Source: Lignipirellula cremea (GTDB lineage: Bacteria > Planctomycetota > Planctomycetia > Pirellulales > Pirellulaceae). Taken from it: 64,000 nt of DNA. Every line of letters starts with the position of its first letter. Positions within the stretch are counted from its first letter, which is position 1. Of this stretch, positions 11,108 through 19,654 are shown in pieces. The position numbers and the translations under genes are program-made. The notes beneath the pieces are model-generated. The model worked only from the letters and a program-made list of their open reading frames with translations. It was not told where the DNA came from and searched no databases. The DNA lies in the NCBI RefSeq assembly GCF_007751035.1, contig NZ_CP036433.1:3825001-3889000 (forward strand), given 5' to 3'.

Positions 11108-12094
11108 TTAGAGACCTCCGAATTCGATTCCGGCGGCGAGCATGATCGCTCGTTTGACCGAAACGCTGGCGAGTTGAATCTTGTAATGGTTATCCTTGAG
11201 AGGCGTGGCTCGACAGACGGCGGCCTGGCCCGCTTCGGCGGCCGTTTCGGCCGTGAGCGGACGACCGAGCAGGCATTGCTCGGCCTCGGCTGAAATCCAC
11301 GGGGTGGGGGCGACCTGCCCCAGTACGATCCGCGCGGAGCGAACCACGCCGAGCGACGTTTCCAGGGAAACGGCGGCCGCCGCCAGGGGCGCATCAGGCC
11401 CCTGGCCGTGCCGTACTTCGTAAGCCGCACTTAAACGCATGCCGGCGGCCGGCAGCAGCAGATGGGTAATCAGCTGGCCCGACTCAAGCGAGGATTCCCG
11501 CTGGTTGCCGGTGCGAGGCGTGCGGTACAGATCGGCCAGCGGCAGGATCGCTTCCGCGTCCCGGTCGGGGCCGATCACGCGGATCTGGGCGCCGAGTGAG
11601 ATCAACGCCGGCGCCAGGCGCGAAGCGTTGACAAACCGGGCCGGTCCCTGGTTATCAAAAATGGCATGGTACCGGTTGTCGCCCTGGGCGACCTGGTCGC
11701 CAGCCAGCAGGCCGTGACCGTTACGGAAGTACCAGCACTGCGGACGCCGGCAGAGTTCGCCGCCGACCGTGCTCTGGGAGCGTTGCTGGATGCTGCTGAT
11801 ATTCTGCAGCACCTGTTTGATGGAGGGGAACGGATCGACCAGCGAACTGTCGAGCAGGTCTTCCAGATTGGTCGAGGCTCCAATGGCGAGTTCGCCGTTG
11901 GGGCCGCGCTGGATTTGCCGCATCGAATCGATATCGCTGACATTCACCACACGGTCGGGGGAAACGACCATCCGTTTCATCAGACCGACCAGGTCGGTTC
12001 CGCCCGCCAGCACCTCGGCTCGCCCCGACCGGGGCGACAGAAGCGCGAGCGCTTCTGCTTCGGTGCGAGGATGAGCGTATTCAAAATTTTTCAT
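11108..12094 (-). CDS. FAD-binding subunit, xanthine dehydrogenase family
   Basis: 328 residues. This is the medium subunit that passes electrons from the Fe-S clusters to FAD. Residues 30-50 show the FAD pyrophosphate-binding motif LAGGTDLVGLMKR, and around 105-125 the second FAD motif QSTVGGELCRRPQCWY. The C-terminal CO-dehydrogenase-flavoprotein domain follows from about 210. An extra Cys-containing insert around the second motif is typical of the PaoB-type branch (periplasmic aldehyde oxidoreductases), which can carry an additional 4Fe-4S cluster; three cysteines are in view near there. ATG 12094 (MKNFEYAHP) is chosen as the first codon in register with the family. It lies 64 bases after the molybdopterin subunit and one base before the small Cys-rich gene. 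Confidence 0.9.
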   Translation of the reverse strand: MKNFEYAHPRTEAEALALLSPRSGRAEVLAGGTDLVGLMKRMVVSPDRVVNVSDIDSMRQIQRGPNGELAIGASTNLEDLLDSSLVDPFPSIKQVLQNISSIQQRSQSTVGGELCRRPQCWYFRNGHGLLAGDQVAQGDNRYHAIFDNQGPARFVNASRLAPALISLGAQIRVIGPDRDAEAILPLADLYRTPRTGNQRESSLESGQLITHLLLPAAGMRLSAAYEVRHGQGPDAPLAAAAVSLETSLGVVRSARIVLGQVAPTPWISAEAEQCLLGRPLTAETAAEAGQAAVCRATPLKDNHYKIQLASVSVKRAIMLAAGIEFGGL

Positions 12095-12158
12095 CGCTTC
12101 GCCATTTGCTAAGGGGTGTATGCGAAATGTACGCGTTGGAAACAAAACAAAGGGGCCA

Positions 12159-14375
12159 TTAACCGAGCGCTTTCAACACGCGTTGCGGGGTTAGCGGCAG
12201 GACCGGAACACGCACGCCCGTGGCGTTGCATACGGCGTTGCTGATCGCCGCGCCGCCGGAGATAACGGGCGGTTCGCCCAGGCCGATCACGCCGCGGGAG
12301 CGCTGGCTCTCGGGCTCGTACATTTCGACCACAATTTCGCCAATGTCGCCCAGTCGCGGCAGTTTGTAATCCGAGAGTTCGGCGTTCAAAAAGGCGCCCG
12401 TCTTGGGGTCCATAATGCGCTGTTCGAACAGGGCGTAGGCGATCGACATGATGACTGCGCCGTAGATCTGGCTTTCCGCTGCTTTGCGGTTAATGATCAG
12501 ACCCATATCCTGCACGGCGACCACCTTGTTGACCCGCACGGCGCCTGTTTCCAGGTCGACGGAGACATGGGCCATCTGCACGCCGCCGACGCCTTCGCTG
12601 GAAAGGTTCGTCTTGTTGCCGCGTTCGTAGTTGGTGGTGATTTCGATCGTCGACATGCCCAGCTTGCTGCAGGCTTCTTTCCAGGACAGGCTCTTGCTGG
12701 GAGAGCCTTTGACCTGGATGCGGCCCTTTTTGGCTTCCAGGTCGCCCGGCTGGGCTCCCAGGGCCGGGGCCACTTTTTCGAACAGTCGGGCCAGCGCATC
12801 GGTCGCCGCGCGGCGATGCGATTCAGAAACCGCTCCGACCGTGGTGCTGCCGCCGGAGGCGCCGCTTTCCGGATAGGTCGAATGGCCGATGTTGACTTTT
12901 ACATCGTCGATATCCAGGCCGAACGTCTCGGCCAGCACGATCGCACACACGGTGCGGGTGCCGGTGCCCAGATCCTGGGTGCCGCAGTAGGAGGACACGC
13001 CGCCGTCGGCATGCACGCGAAGCAGGACGGAGGACGAGTTGGCCACGCCGCCCCATTCGTGCAGGCCGATGCCCAGGCCGTCCACGACGGAGCCTTTGCG
13101 GGGGCCTTTGCCGTGCGGATGCCACTTGGCTTTCCAGTCCATCAACTGGGCGGCCAGCTTCAGTTCTTCGGTATAAACTTCGGCCGTTTGCCGGGCTTCG
13201 ATATTCGCCAGGTTCTTCAAAAAGATATCCAGGCTGTCGACCTGCATTTTGGCGGCCAGGTCATCGTAAGCCGTCTGCGTCATCGCACACGCCTGCGGAT
13301 GGTTGGGCGCCCGCCAGGCGCGTTGCGGGTCGGCGTTGACGGCGATCGAAGTCGCCACGCGGCGGTAGTTTTTGGGGCGATAAACGTACGGGATCACGCT
13401 ATCGCTGACGCCGCCGCCGTCGTAACCTGAGGTGCCCCATTGCTGGGAATCCCAGATCTGCACCACGCCGTCTTTGTCGGCTCCCAGTTTGACGTTGATG
13501 TAGCCGGAAGGACGATTGCCGGCGATCTTCAGTTCCTGGTCCCGCGTCAGCATGAACTTGACGGGACGGCCGGTCGCTTTGGAGATTTCGGCCGCGGCGA
13601 TGCCCCAGTAATCGGGACGGAACTTGCTGCCGAAACCGCCGCCGATGTACTCGCAATGCACGTCGACATCGTCGGCGGTCAGGTCGAGCGCGGCCGCAAA
13701 GCCGTCGTCGGTTTTGGAAACATTCTGCGTCGACAGGTAAGCGTTGAGCTTGCCGCCTTTCCATTCCACCGTCGAACCGTGCGGCTCCAGGCAGCAGTGC
13801 GTGATCACGTCGATGCCGTAGTGGCCTTCGACCACATGGGCCGATTCTTTGAACAGCCGGGCGATCTCTTTTTCTTCAAATTCTTCTTCGTCTTCGTCGT
13901 CGCCCGGTTCTTTTTCCAGGGTGATCTTGCCGCCGGCCCGTTTGGTGCGGCCGGCTTTGATGGCGGCGTCGAGGTCGTCGTCGTCGGCAAAGACTGGCAG
14001 CTGTTCGTACTGGACCTTGATCTTGGAGACGCCTTCGGCGGCGGCTCCTTCGCTTTCGGCGGCGACGGCGACGATGAGCTCGCCTTCGGTCTGGATTTCC
14101 GGATAGACCATCACGCCGTCATCGCCTTTTTTCGGCATGCGGAGCACATGCACGTGCACCACTCCGGGCGTTTTCTCGGCGGCGGACACATCGACCGACA
14201 TCACTTTGCAGTGGGCGTGGGGCGAACCGAGCGCCTTGACGATCAGCTGGTTGGGCAGGTTCACGTCGTAGGTGTACCTGGCCGCGCCGGTGCTTTTGGC
14301 CAGACCGTCAAGCCGCGTATGCCGCTTGCCGATCAAACGAGAGTCCTCTTTCGAGGGCCATGAATACTCAGCCAT
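12159..14375 (-). CDS. Molybdopterin-binding catalytic subunit, xanthine dehydrogenase family
   Basis: 738 residues, the usual size of PaoC/IorB/CoxL-like large subunits. It holds the Mo-pterin cofactor and oxidises an aldehyde or N-heterocycle. The N-terminal hammerhead domain begins with GKRHTRLDGLAKSTG and TYDVNLPN. The Mo-cofactor part includes EYIGGGFGSKF (about residue 240), GTQDLGTGTRT, GASGGSTTVGAVSES and, near the C-terminus, VIGLGEPPV with the catalytic-base Glu at about 701. The presence of all of these indicates an active enzyme. Residues 155-185 are a very acidic stretch and probably a surface loop. GGAGG before the ATG is clear, and the start overlaps the end of the Fe-S subunit by 8 bases, so they are coupled. 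The substrate cannot be read from sequence. Confidence 0.93.
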   Translation of the reverse strand: MAEYSWPSKEDSRLIGKRHTRLDGLAKSTGAARYTYDVNLPNQLIVKALGSPHAHCKVMSVDVSAAEKTPGVVHVHVLRMPKKGDDGVMVYPEIQTEGELIVAVAAESEGAAAEGVSKIKVQYEQLPVFADDDDLDAAIKAGRTKRAGGKITLEKEPGDDEDEEEFEEKEIARLFKESAHVVEGHYGIDVITHCCLEPHGSTVEWKGGKLNAYLSTQNVSKTDDGFAAALDLTADDVDVHCEYIGGGFGSKFRPDYWGIAAAEISKATGRPVKFMLTRDQELKIAGNRPSGYINVKLGADKDGVVQIWDSQQWGTSGYDGGGVSDSVIPYVYRPKNYRRVATSIAVNADPQRAWRAPNHPQACAMTQTAYDDLAAKMQVDSLDIFLKNLANIEARQTAEVYTEELKLAAQLMDWKAKWHPHGKGPRKGSVVDGLGIGLHEWGGVANSSSVLLRVHADGGVSSYCGTQDLGTGTRTVCAIVLAETFGLDIDDVKVNIGHSTYPESGASGGSTTVGAVSESHRRAATDALARLFEKVAPALGAQPGDLEAKKGRIQVKGSPSKSLSWKEACSKLGMSTIEITTNYERGNKTNLSSEGVGGVQMAHVSVDLETGAVRVNKVVAVQDMGLIINRKAAESQIYGAVIMSIAYALFEQRIMDPKTGAFLNAELSDYKLPRLGDIGEIVVEMYEPESQRSRGVIGLGEPPVISGGAAISNAVCNATGVRVPVLPLTPQRVLKALG

Positions 14376-14973
14376 TGCCGCCTCCCTTCACCACGGCTAC
14401 CGCCGCTTGCAATACGTTGACATAGGTGCCGCAGCGGCAGATGTTGCCATTCAAGTTGTTGCGGATCATTTCTTCGGTGGCGTTGGGGTTTTTGTCGAGA
14501 TAGGCTCGCACCGCGACCACAAAGCCAGGCGTACAAAAGCCGCACTGCTCGGCGTCGTGTTCGACAAAGCACTGCGGGACGGGGTCCAGCTTTTTGCCGG
14601 CCAGGCTTTCGACGGTTTGAATCGCCTTGCCTTCGACGGCCAGGGCGAGCGTGGTCGAAGCCGTAACGGGCTTGCCGTCGACAATCACGGTGCTGGCTCC
14701 GCTGCTGCCGTCGATGCTGACCGGCTTGGCGCCAGTCAGATCCAGCTGGTATCGCAGCACGTCGAGCAGTGTCGTCCGCGGTTCGACTTTGACTTCGTGG
14801 ACTTTGCCGTTGACCTTGAGTTTGATCGTTTGCTCGCCCGATCGCACCTGCGGCTCTTTCTCGGCCGCTTCTGCTTGCCGAGCGGATTCGCTCAGCAGGG
14901 CCGTGGCGGCCACGGCTCCTGTTCCGCCGAGAAATTTCCGACGGCTGAAATGTTCCTGAAACCAGTTCGACAT
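14368..14973 (-). CDS. Tat-exported [2Fe-2S] subunit of the molybdoenzyme, with one cluster site converted Cys to Ser
   Basis: 201 residues from the ATG at 14973, which has GGAG six bases upstream. SRRKFLG at 10-16 and the following hydrophobic run are a Tat signal, so the complex is exported folded, as for PaoABC. The ferredoxin-like domain is at 48-120 and the helical domain at 130-200. The helical domain keeps its cluster ligands C144-x2-C147-x31-C179-x-C181. In the ferredoxin-like domain the expected C-x4-C-x2-C-x11-C is instead S86-x4-S91-x2-S94-x11-S106, with surrounding residues (LTGAK, STVIVDG) conserved. The four positions match the family spacing exactly, so this is substitution and not misalignment. 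The cluster at this site is probably absent or altered. It is the first gene of a four-gene operon. Confidence 0.92.
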   Translation of the reverse strand: MSNWFQEHFSRRKFLGGTGAVAATALLSESARQAEAAEKEPQVRSGEQTIKLKVNGKVHEVKVEPRTTLLDVLRYQLDLTGAKPVSIDGSSGASTVIVDGKPVTASTTLALAVEGKAIQTVESLAGKKLDPVPQCFVEHDAEQCGFCTPGFVVAVRAYLDKNPNATEEMIRNNLNGNICRCGTYVNVLQAAVAVVKGGGNG

Positions 14974-15726
14974 GGGTAGCTCCAAATCCGTCGATTCATC
15001 TGGATCGCCAGTGCAGGGCGTCTACGTACGGTTTCAACAAAGGAGAGGAATCTCGATGACTCGTCACCGCGTCGACCAGAATCCCTGGGCACTGGGCGTA
15101 CGCCTGCGTAAAACGGCGCAGGCTAGAAAATCTGTCACGTGAACGGTGATTGTAGTGCTTTGAAGCGGGTAATCAACAATCTGGACGAATCGGCGGCCAC
15201 AATTCTGAAAGTCGCCGGAAAGAGCAGGCGAATCGAGCGGAGCCGGAAAGAAGGGGGATTCACCGGGGAGATCGCAGAGGAGGGGGAGAGAAGGAAGAGG
15301 GAAGCTGAAAGCCGTCTTCCGGAAAAATGGCCGCTCCCTGCCCTTCACGTTGAAGGTCTGCCGCAGAGATGTCCGGCCGAGGCTGGAGGATGGCGCAAGA
15401 AGAGACGTTCGACGCCGTCTTCAATGTGCGGCTGTGAAAGACAGACGGGCAGGGGCGCCCGATCCTGCAGAAGAGAGGAGAAACAGCGTCGCGGCGGGGT
15501 TACGCCGCGACGCAATGAAGAAAGGGGGAGTTTCCTCCCCCTTTCTCTTTGCTTCACGCCTGGCAAAACGCTTTGCAGCCGGGAACTGCGGGGCGTTAGC
15601 CGGGGGAACTTTTCCACCGGTCCAGGCGTTATATATATATAGCCGAGCGGGGGTCATCCGCAGCGGTTTATGTGCTTGATTGGCGTCTTCTGGCGGCGGC
15701 CGGAGGAATCCGTTAGTCGGGCAAGA
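14974..15726. other. Intergenic, 753 bp
   Basis: This gap separates the start of the molybdoenzyme operon from the end of the HTH-receiver gene, both on the minus strand. It holds the operon promoter, not located with confidence, and two adjacent hairpins annotated separately. Reading frames here (for example at 15139-15642 plus and 15064-15348 minus) have compositions unlike the neighbouring genes and no recognisable product. Confidence 0.5.
15486..15546. repeat. Two adjacent perfect inverted repeats
   Basis: The first is an 11-bp stem (GCGTCGCGGCG at 15486-15496 with 15503-15513, loop of six). The second, six bases on, is a 12-bp purine/pyrimidine stem (15519-15530 with 15535-15546, loop TTTC). 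Neither is followed by a convincing T run on either strand. They could be a double terminator of weak type, a protein-binding site or a structured RNA. Confidence 0.6.
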
Positions 15727-16299
15727 CTAAACGAGTTCCTTCTTGGCGCCAATCAAAGTGCGAAGCCGTTCCGCCAGCAGGCTGGCGTCGAAGGGCTTTT
15801 TAAAGGTTTCGTTGATGCTCGAGCGATCAAAGCTCATCGGGCTGCCGTCATCGGGCAACAAGGCGATCAGGATCACTTCTGCAAAATCGGGATTCTTTCG
15901 CAGATTCTGACAGATCTGCAAAGCTTCGACTTTTCCGATGGAAAAGTCGGCGATAATACAATCCGGGTGAAAACTCTCGGCTTGAATACCCGCTTCAAAT
16001 CCGCTCGAAGCCACTGCGACTTTGAACGATTTTTCAGGCGGCAATTCGCGCTTGAGATTTTCAATGAGCACCTGATCCTGGGCTACGATCAGCACCTTGG
16101 CCATGGCCTCGTCTTCGAGGTCGCCAAGGGGCATACCGTGTTCCTTGAGGAACCGGATCAAATATTCACGTGGGATGCGTCGGTCTTGCGATCCTGGAAT
16201 CCGATAGCCTTTAAGGCGACCCGAGTCGAACCACTTGCTGACCGTGCGCGGGGCAACTTTACAGATCTTGGCGACCTGACCAGTTGTGAAGACCTTCAT
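15727..16299 (-). CDS. Excisionase-type HTH protein fused to a degenerate receiver domain
   Basis: 190 residues. Residues 1-52 are a MerR/excisionase-type winged helix: FTTGQVAKICKVAPRTVSKW followed by GYRIPGSQDRRIPREYL, as found in helix-turn-helix domain 17 proteins. Residues 68-186 have the fold pattern of a response-regulator receiver. The phosphoacceptor D118 (IIADFS) and the conserved K168 (FKKPF) are present, but the N-terminal acidic pair is reduced to AQD (only D75), and the usual Thr/Ser before the lysine is Ala. Metal binding and phosphorylation may therefore be weakened. This two-part architecture is, to my knowledge, characteristic of planctomycetes. The gene stands alone with 1.2 kb of noncoding DNA upstream. 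No cognate kinase is nearby. Confidence 0.85.
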   Translation of the reverse strand: MKVFTTGQVAKICKVAPRTVSKWFDSGRLKGYRIPGSQDRRIPREYLIRFLKEHGMPLGDLEDEAMAKVLIVAQDQVLIENLKRELPPEKSFKVAVASSGFEAGIQAESFHPDCIIADFSIGKVEALQICQNLRKNPDFAEVILIALLPDDGSPMSFDRSSINETFKKPFDASLLAERLRTLIGAKKELV

Positions 16300-17492
16300 C
16301 GCAGGTTCTCCGTAACACTCGTTGAGTCGTTCTCGATCCTGTCAGGCGAGGAGACCTGATCAGTTCGACGCCCCTTGCTTGCGTCTGTGGCCGGCGGTTC
16401 TCGATCCATCGACAGGCTGTGGGTAAGCCGGCCGGTCGCAAACAACTGGGTCGGGGCTGAAACGATTATTTCGTCGTATGATTGATCAGGGCAGTTCCTT
16501 CTGGCCCCTGACCTTAAAAATAAACGTGGCTGCTGGGCGTTCTGGTGCGGTCGGCAAAGGGGGGTTCGGCGTCCCCTGTGTCGCCCGCATGGCAAAACAA
16601 CCCGGCACGATACTCGGCGTGGTGCGCTGGGTGGAAGAATATGCGCATCGCCCTCCTGTCGACGGTCTCATCGACATGAACACGAAGCTGGCGAAGAAGC
16701 CAGCGGCAGATTCCCCCCGTGTCGGACATGTGTCTCACGAACTGTGGCCAGGTGGGCCGCAGTTCGTGTTGAGGACATGCCTTCCGAAGGTTAATTTCGC
16801 CAAAAAACTGGTCTTGACTTTAAGGCACTTTCAACAATCGCACCGGACGAATCGTCTGACGCGACGAAAGCAATGCTGGCGGCCAGCCCGATTGGGCCGG
16901 TCGATCCGAGGTAACACGCCGCAATTGCTGGTGTTGCGCGGCCAGAGCAGGCCTGCCAGCAAGTTCCCAGATGGTCGCCATGCGGCGCCCGAAAATTATT
17001 TTGCGATCGTCCCGTTCGTATTACGTGCAGCGGCCAGGAACGGTTCACTTGTCCCGAAGGTAGCGGTTATGCCGCTTGTCGCCCCTCTTCGGGAAGGCGA
17101 TCCGCTCCGCCCGAAGGTCTGACAGTGTGACTCCGCCCGGGGCAGCGTAGGGGAGCCGCTTCGCGTTCCCATTCTAATCATCGTATACAGGTGTCGCAGC
17201 CGAGGCCAGTTTACAGGCCGTCCTGCGGCAGGGACCATCGCGCAGCGGTTAACTCCGTGCCATTACTCTGGCGACACGCAGCCGACCGAAAGGTTCGCCG
17301 GGAGTCATCAGATTGGATCCCCTTTCTGGCGGTTCAATTGCATGTGTTCACGCTGTTGTGGCGATCTTGTTGATTGTGCGAAAGCTGCAGGGAACTTTCG
17401 CCGATGAATGAAGAAAGTGCGTTCACGCTACGGATTCTGAGTTATTGCCTGCGTCTTGCCACGCAGGGAAGTTTTCAGGAGGAAAATGGACC
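16300..17492. other. Intergenic, 1193 bp, divergent promoter region
   Basis: An unusually long gap between divergent genes. It contains one strong hairpin (16736-16768, annotated separately). The longest open frames (16478-17122 plus; 16791-17048 minus) show no family resemblance, no ribosome binding site and poor composition, so I do not call them. TTGACT at 16814 lacks a good -10. The region may hold an unrecognised RNA or a decayed gene. Confidence 0.5.
16736..16768. repeat. Strong 14-bp hairpin in a long intergenic gap
   Basis: CACGAACTGTGGCC at 16736-16749 pairs with 16755-16768 through all 14 positions, one of them G-U, leaving a 5-base loop. No T run follows on either strand, so it is not a standard intrinsic terminator. 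Confidence 0.7.
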
Positions 17493-18155
17493 ATGGGTCA
17501 ACGACACGCCTTTGCGGCGATTATCGCAGCCACGGTCGCCTTGTTGCCAGCCGCTGTTTCGGCTCAGACCACGCCGGTCGAGATCCGAGAGAAAGTGCAG
17601 CGGCCCGTCACAGAAATTCAGATGCGCGAAGAAACCGAAACAGTCGTCAAGCCGGAGTACGTCACCAAAATGACCGACGTGCAGCAGGTGCAAATGCGGC
17701 CCGTCGCCCGGCTCCATTACCAGCCCCGCGTGCATAACTGGTGGAATCCGTTCGCCCCGACTTATACCAGTTGGCAGCCGACCGTGATTACCCAGTGGGA
17801 GCCGCAAGTGGTGAACATGCGGGTGCCGGTCACCGCGACCGAATACAAGACCGAGACCCGCGTGGTGCAGCGTCCGACCCGTGTGCTGAAAATGGTGGAA
17901 GAAGAGCAAACGCGGATCGTGCATCTGCCGGTCGCAAGGCCCATGACACAGGGACTGGTGCATATGCCGTACGCCGCTCCCACGTATGTGATTTCGCCCG
18001 CCATTTCCGGCGTGCCGGCCGCCCCGGTGACAATGACCCCGGCGACCCCGGTTGAAATCGCCACCCGTCCTTATTACGGCAGCAGCATCCGCATGGAAGA
18101 CCAGCGCACCCGCGGCGGCATGCAAGCGATCGACGCCGGCGTGATTCGCCGCTAA
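17493..18155 (+). CDS. Secreted protein of unknown function rich in paired Val/Thr/Glu motifs
   Basis: 220 residues. AGGAGG nine bases before the ATG decides the start. Residues 1-24 are a signal peptide with cleavage near VSAQ, so the product is periplasmic or extracellular. The mature part has short related strands such as VREKVQRPVTEIQMREET, MRVPVTATEYKTETRVVQRP and TRVLKMVEEEQTRIVHLPV, alternating polar and hydrophobic residues as in beta-rich cell-surface proteins, and a Trp-rich segment near 75-100 (NWWNPFAPTYTSWQP). The last 60 residues are rich in Pro, Ala and Val. I do not recognise a family; the style fits planctomycete envelope proteins. A hairpin at 18204-18229 follows. Confidence 0.7.
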   Translation: MGQRHAFAAIIAATVALLPAAVSAQTTPVEIREKVQRPVTEIQMREETETVVKPEYVTKMTDVQQVQMRPVARLHYQPRVHNWWNPFAPTYTSWQPTVITQWEPQVVNMRVPVTATEYKTETRVVQRPTRVLKMVEEEQTRIVHLPVARPMTQGLVHMPYAAPTYVISPAISGVPAAPVTMTPATPVEIATRPYYGSSIRMEDQRTRGGMQAIDAGVIRR

Positions 18156-18203
18156 CCATCGCCAGGGATGCTTTCCGCAGGGGTTCCTGCCAGCAAGACT
18201 TTC

Positions 18204-18229
18204 ACGCCGGGACGATCGGATCCCGGCGT
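18204..18229. terminator. Hairpin between convergent genes
   Basis: ACGCCGGGA at 18204-18212 pairs perfectly with 18221-18229 around an 8-base loop. It lies between the convergent genes ending at 18155 and 18244. Without a T run it may act weakly or through other factors. Confidence 0.5.
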
Positions 18230-18243
18230 CTGGCGCGGGCGAT

Positions 18244-19497
18244 CTAATGCTCGGCTGGTGGCGCGTCCGTGAGCAGGTCGTCGTAAATCTCGGCGACACG
18301 GGCGGCCATGCTGACGTCGCTAAACTTCTGGCTCTGGCGTTCGAACCCGTTCTTGCGCAGTTCGCTCCAGGACAGTTCGCCGCTGATCACGCGTTCAATG
18401 GCGTCGGCCAGGTCCTCGGCGTCGTTCGCTTCGCACAGCACGCCGTCGATTCCGTCGCGGATTGCTTCCGGCACGCCTTCGACTTCGGTCGCCACCACCG
18501 GCGTACCGGCGGCCATTGCTTCCAGCACGACCATCGGCAGACCTTCGCCAAACAGGCTGGGCAGCACAAACAGGTCCATCTGCGTCAGCTCGGCGTTGAC
18601 GTCCTTGGTGAAGCCGGTCCAGGCGACCAGGTCTGCTACGTTCCGCTCGGCGACCCGTTCCCGCAGTTCCCTTTCGTAGGGACGCGTTTCAAACGGACCG
18701 ACCGCCCGGAGTCGCACCCGGCGTCCCCGGTCGCGGAGCAGGGCCAGGGCATCGATCAGCACTTCCATTCCTTTACGCGGACGGAACAGGGCGACGGCGC
18801 CCAGTGTCCAGGTATCGGTCGGCGGTTCCCGCGGCGGCAACGCGGTCTGGGCCGGCACGCCGTTGGGGGCGGCGAAAATGATTGCCGGGTTTTGCCCCTC
18901 CGCAATCATGTGCCGCTTGAGACTTTCCGAAACGGTAATCAGCCGGGCAGCTCCGGACAGCGTGAGCCGCTCGGTGGCCGTGTTGAACCAGTTGGCGATT
19001 GGGCGGGTCGAATCCCGCGAGGTCGGGCTGTGCACATGGTACACCAGCGGCACATTCGCCAGCGGAGCCGCCAGCCGGCCGATCATCAGCGACCGCGGCG
19101 TGTGGCAATGCAGGATCTGATAGCCCTCGCGGCGAATCAGGCTGGCCAGCGACCAGGCGGCGCGGAAGTCAAATTTGTTACGCATCGACAGCGAGTGCAG
19201 CGGGGCCTGTTGCGATTGTCGCAGTTTTGGGAACTTGTCCGGCTTCACACAGGCAAAGCCCACATCGTAACCAAACTCGCCCAGTCGCATCGCCAGCAGA
19301 TCCTGCACCCGTTCGGCGCCCGAATAATGCTCGCCATTGATCAAATGCAAAACGCGGACCAGGGACCGGGCGTCGGCCGCGGGGTTGGTCGTTTCGCTGC
19401 CGGAGTCGACTGCGGGCGGGTTCTGCTTTTGGAGTTCCGAAGCATCCATCGGGCGCCTGTTCATGCGTGGAAGGTAGGGAGTCAGGTCAGCGGTCAT
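18244..19497 (-). CDS. GT4-family glycosyltransferase
   Basis: 417 residues from the ATG at 19497; ATGs at 19464 and 19449 are equally possible, since none has a clear ribosome binding site. The N-terminal Rossmann domain opens with VRVLHLINGEHYSGAERV, the acceptor-side glycine loop and a GAERV motif typical of GT4. The C-terminal donor domain has GAVALFRPRKG, VAWTGFTKDV and EGLPMVVLEAMAAGTPVVAT, whose E-x7-E pair binds the nucleotide sugar. No membrane helix is seen, so it acts at the cytoplasmic face, adding a sugar to a lipid-linked or polysaccharide acceptor. The neighbours are not sugar genes, so the product cannot be inferred. Confidence 0.9.
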   Translation of the reverse strand: MTADLTPYLPRMNRRPMDASELQKQNPPAVDSGSETTNPAADARSLVRVLHLINGEHYSGAERVQDLLAMRLGEFGYDVGFACVKPDKFPKLRQSQQAPLHSLSMRNKFDFRAAWSLASLIRREGYQILHCHTPRSLMIGRLAAPLANVPLVYHVHSPTSRDSTRPIANWFNTATERLTLSGAARLITVSESLKRHMIAEGQNPAIIFAAPNGVPAQTALPPREPPTDTWTLGAVALFRPRKGMEVLIDALALLRDRGRRVRLRAVGPFETRPYERELRERVAERNVADLVAWTGFTKDVNAELTQMDLFVLPSLFGEGLPMVVLEAMAAGTPVVATEVEGVPEAIRDGIDGVLCEANDAEDLADAIERVISGELSWSELRKNGFERQSQKFSDVSMAARVAEIYDDLLTDAPPAEH

Positions 19498-19654
19498 GGC
19501 GCTGGCCCATTCTGCGGGACGAAGGCCGTGGGAATCCGGGTTGACCTCGTTTTCGCAGGTCAGTAAAGTCCGCCCATCTTGCCCCGCCTTGTCAGCAGGG
19601 CAGCGCGAGCAGGAGCGTGCGTCTGGGCAGGATTGTCTGACAATTGCGCTTGGG

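Noticed and set aside
15139..15642. 167-codon frame in the gap upstream of the molybdoenzyme operon
   Set aside because: Spans two hairpins, is Arg/Glu rich and has no recognisable product.
16478..17122. 214-codon frame in the 1.2-kb gap
   Set aside because: No ribosome binding site, no domain, composition unlike true genes nearby.
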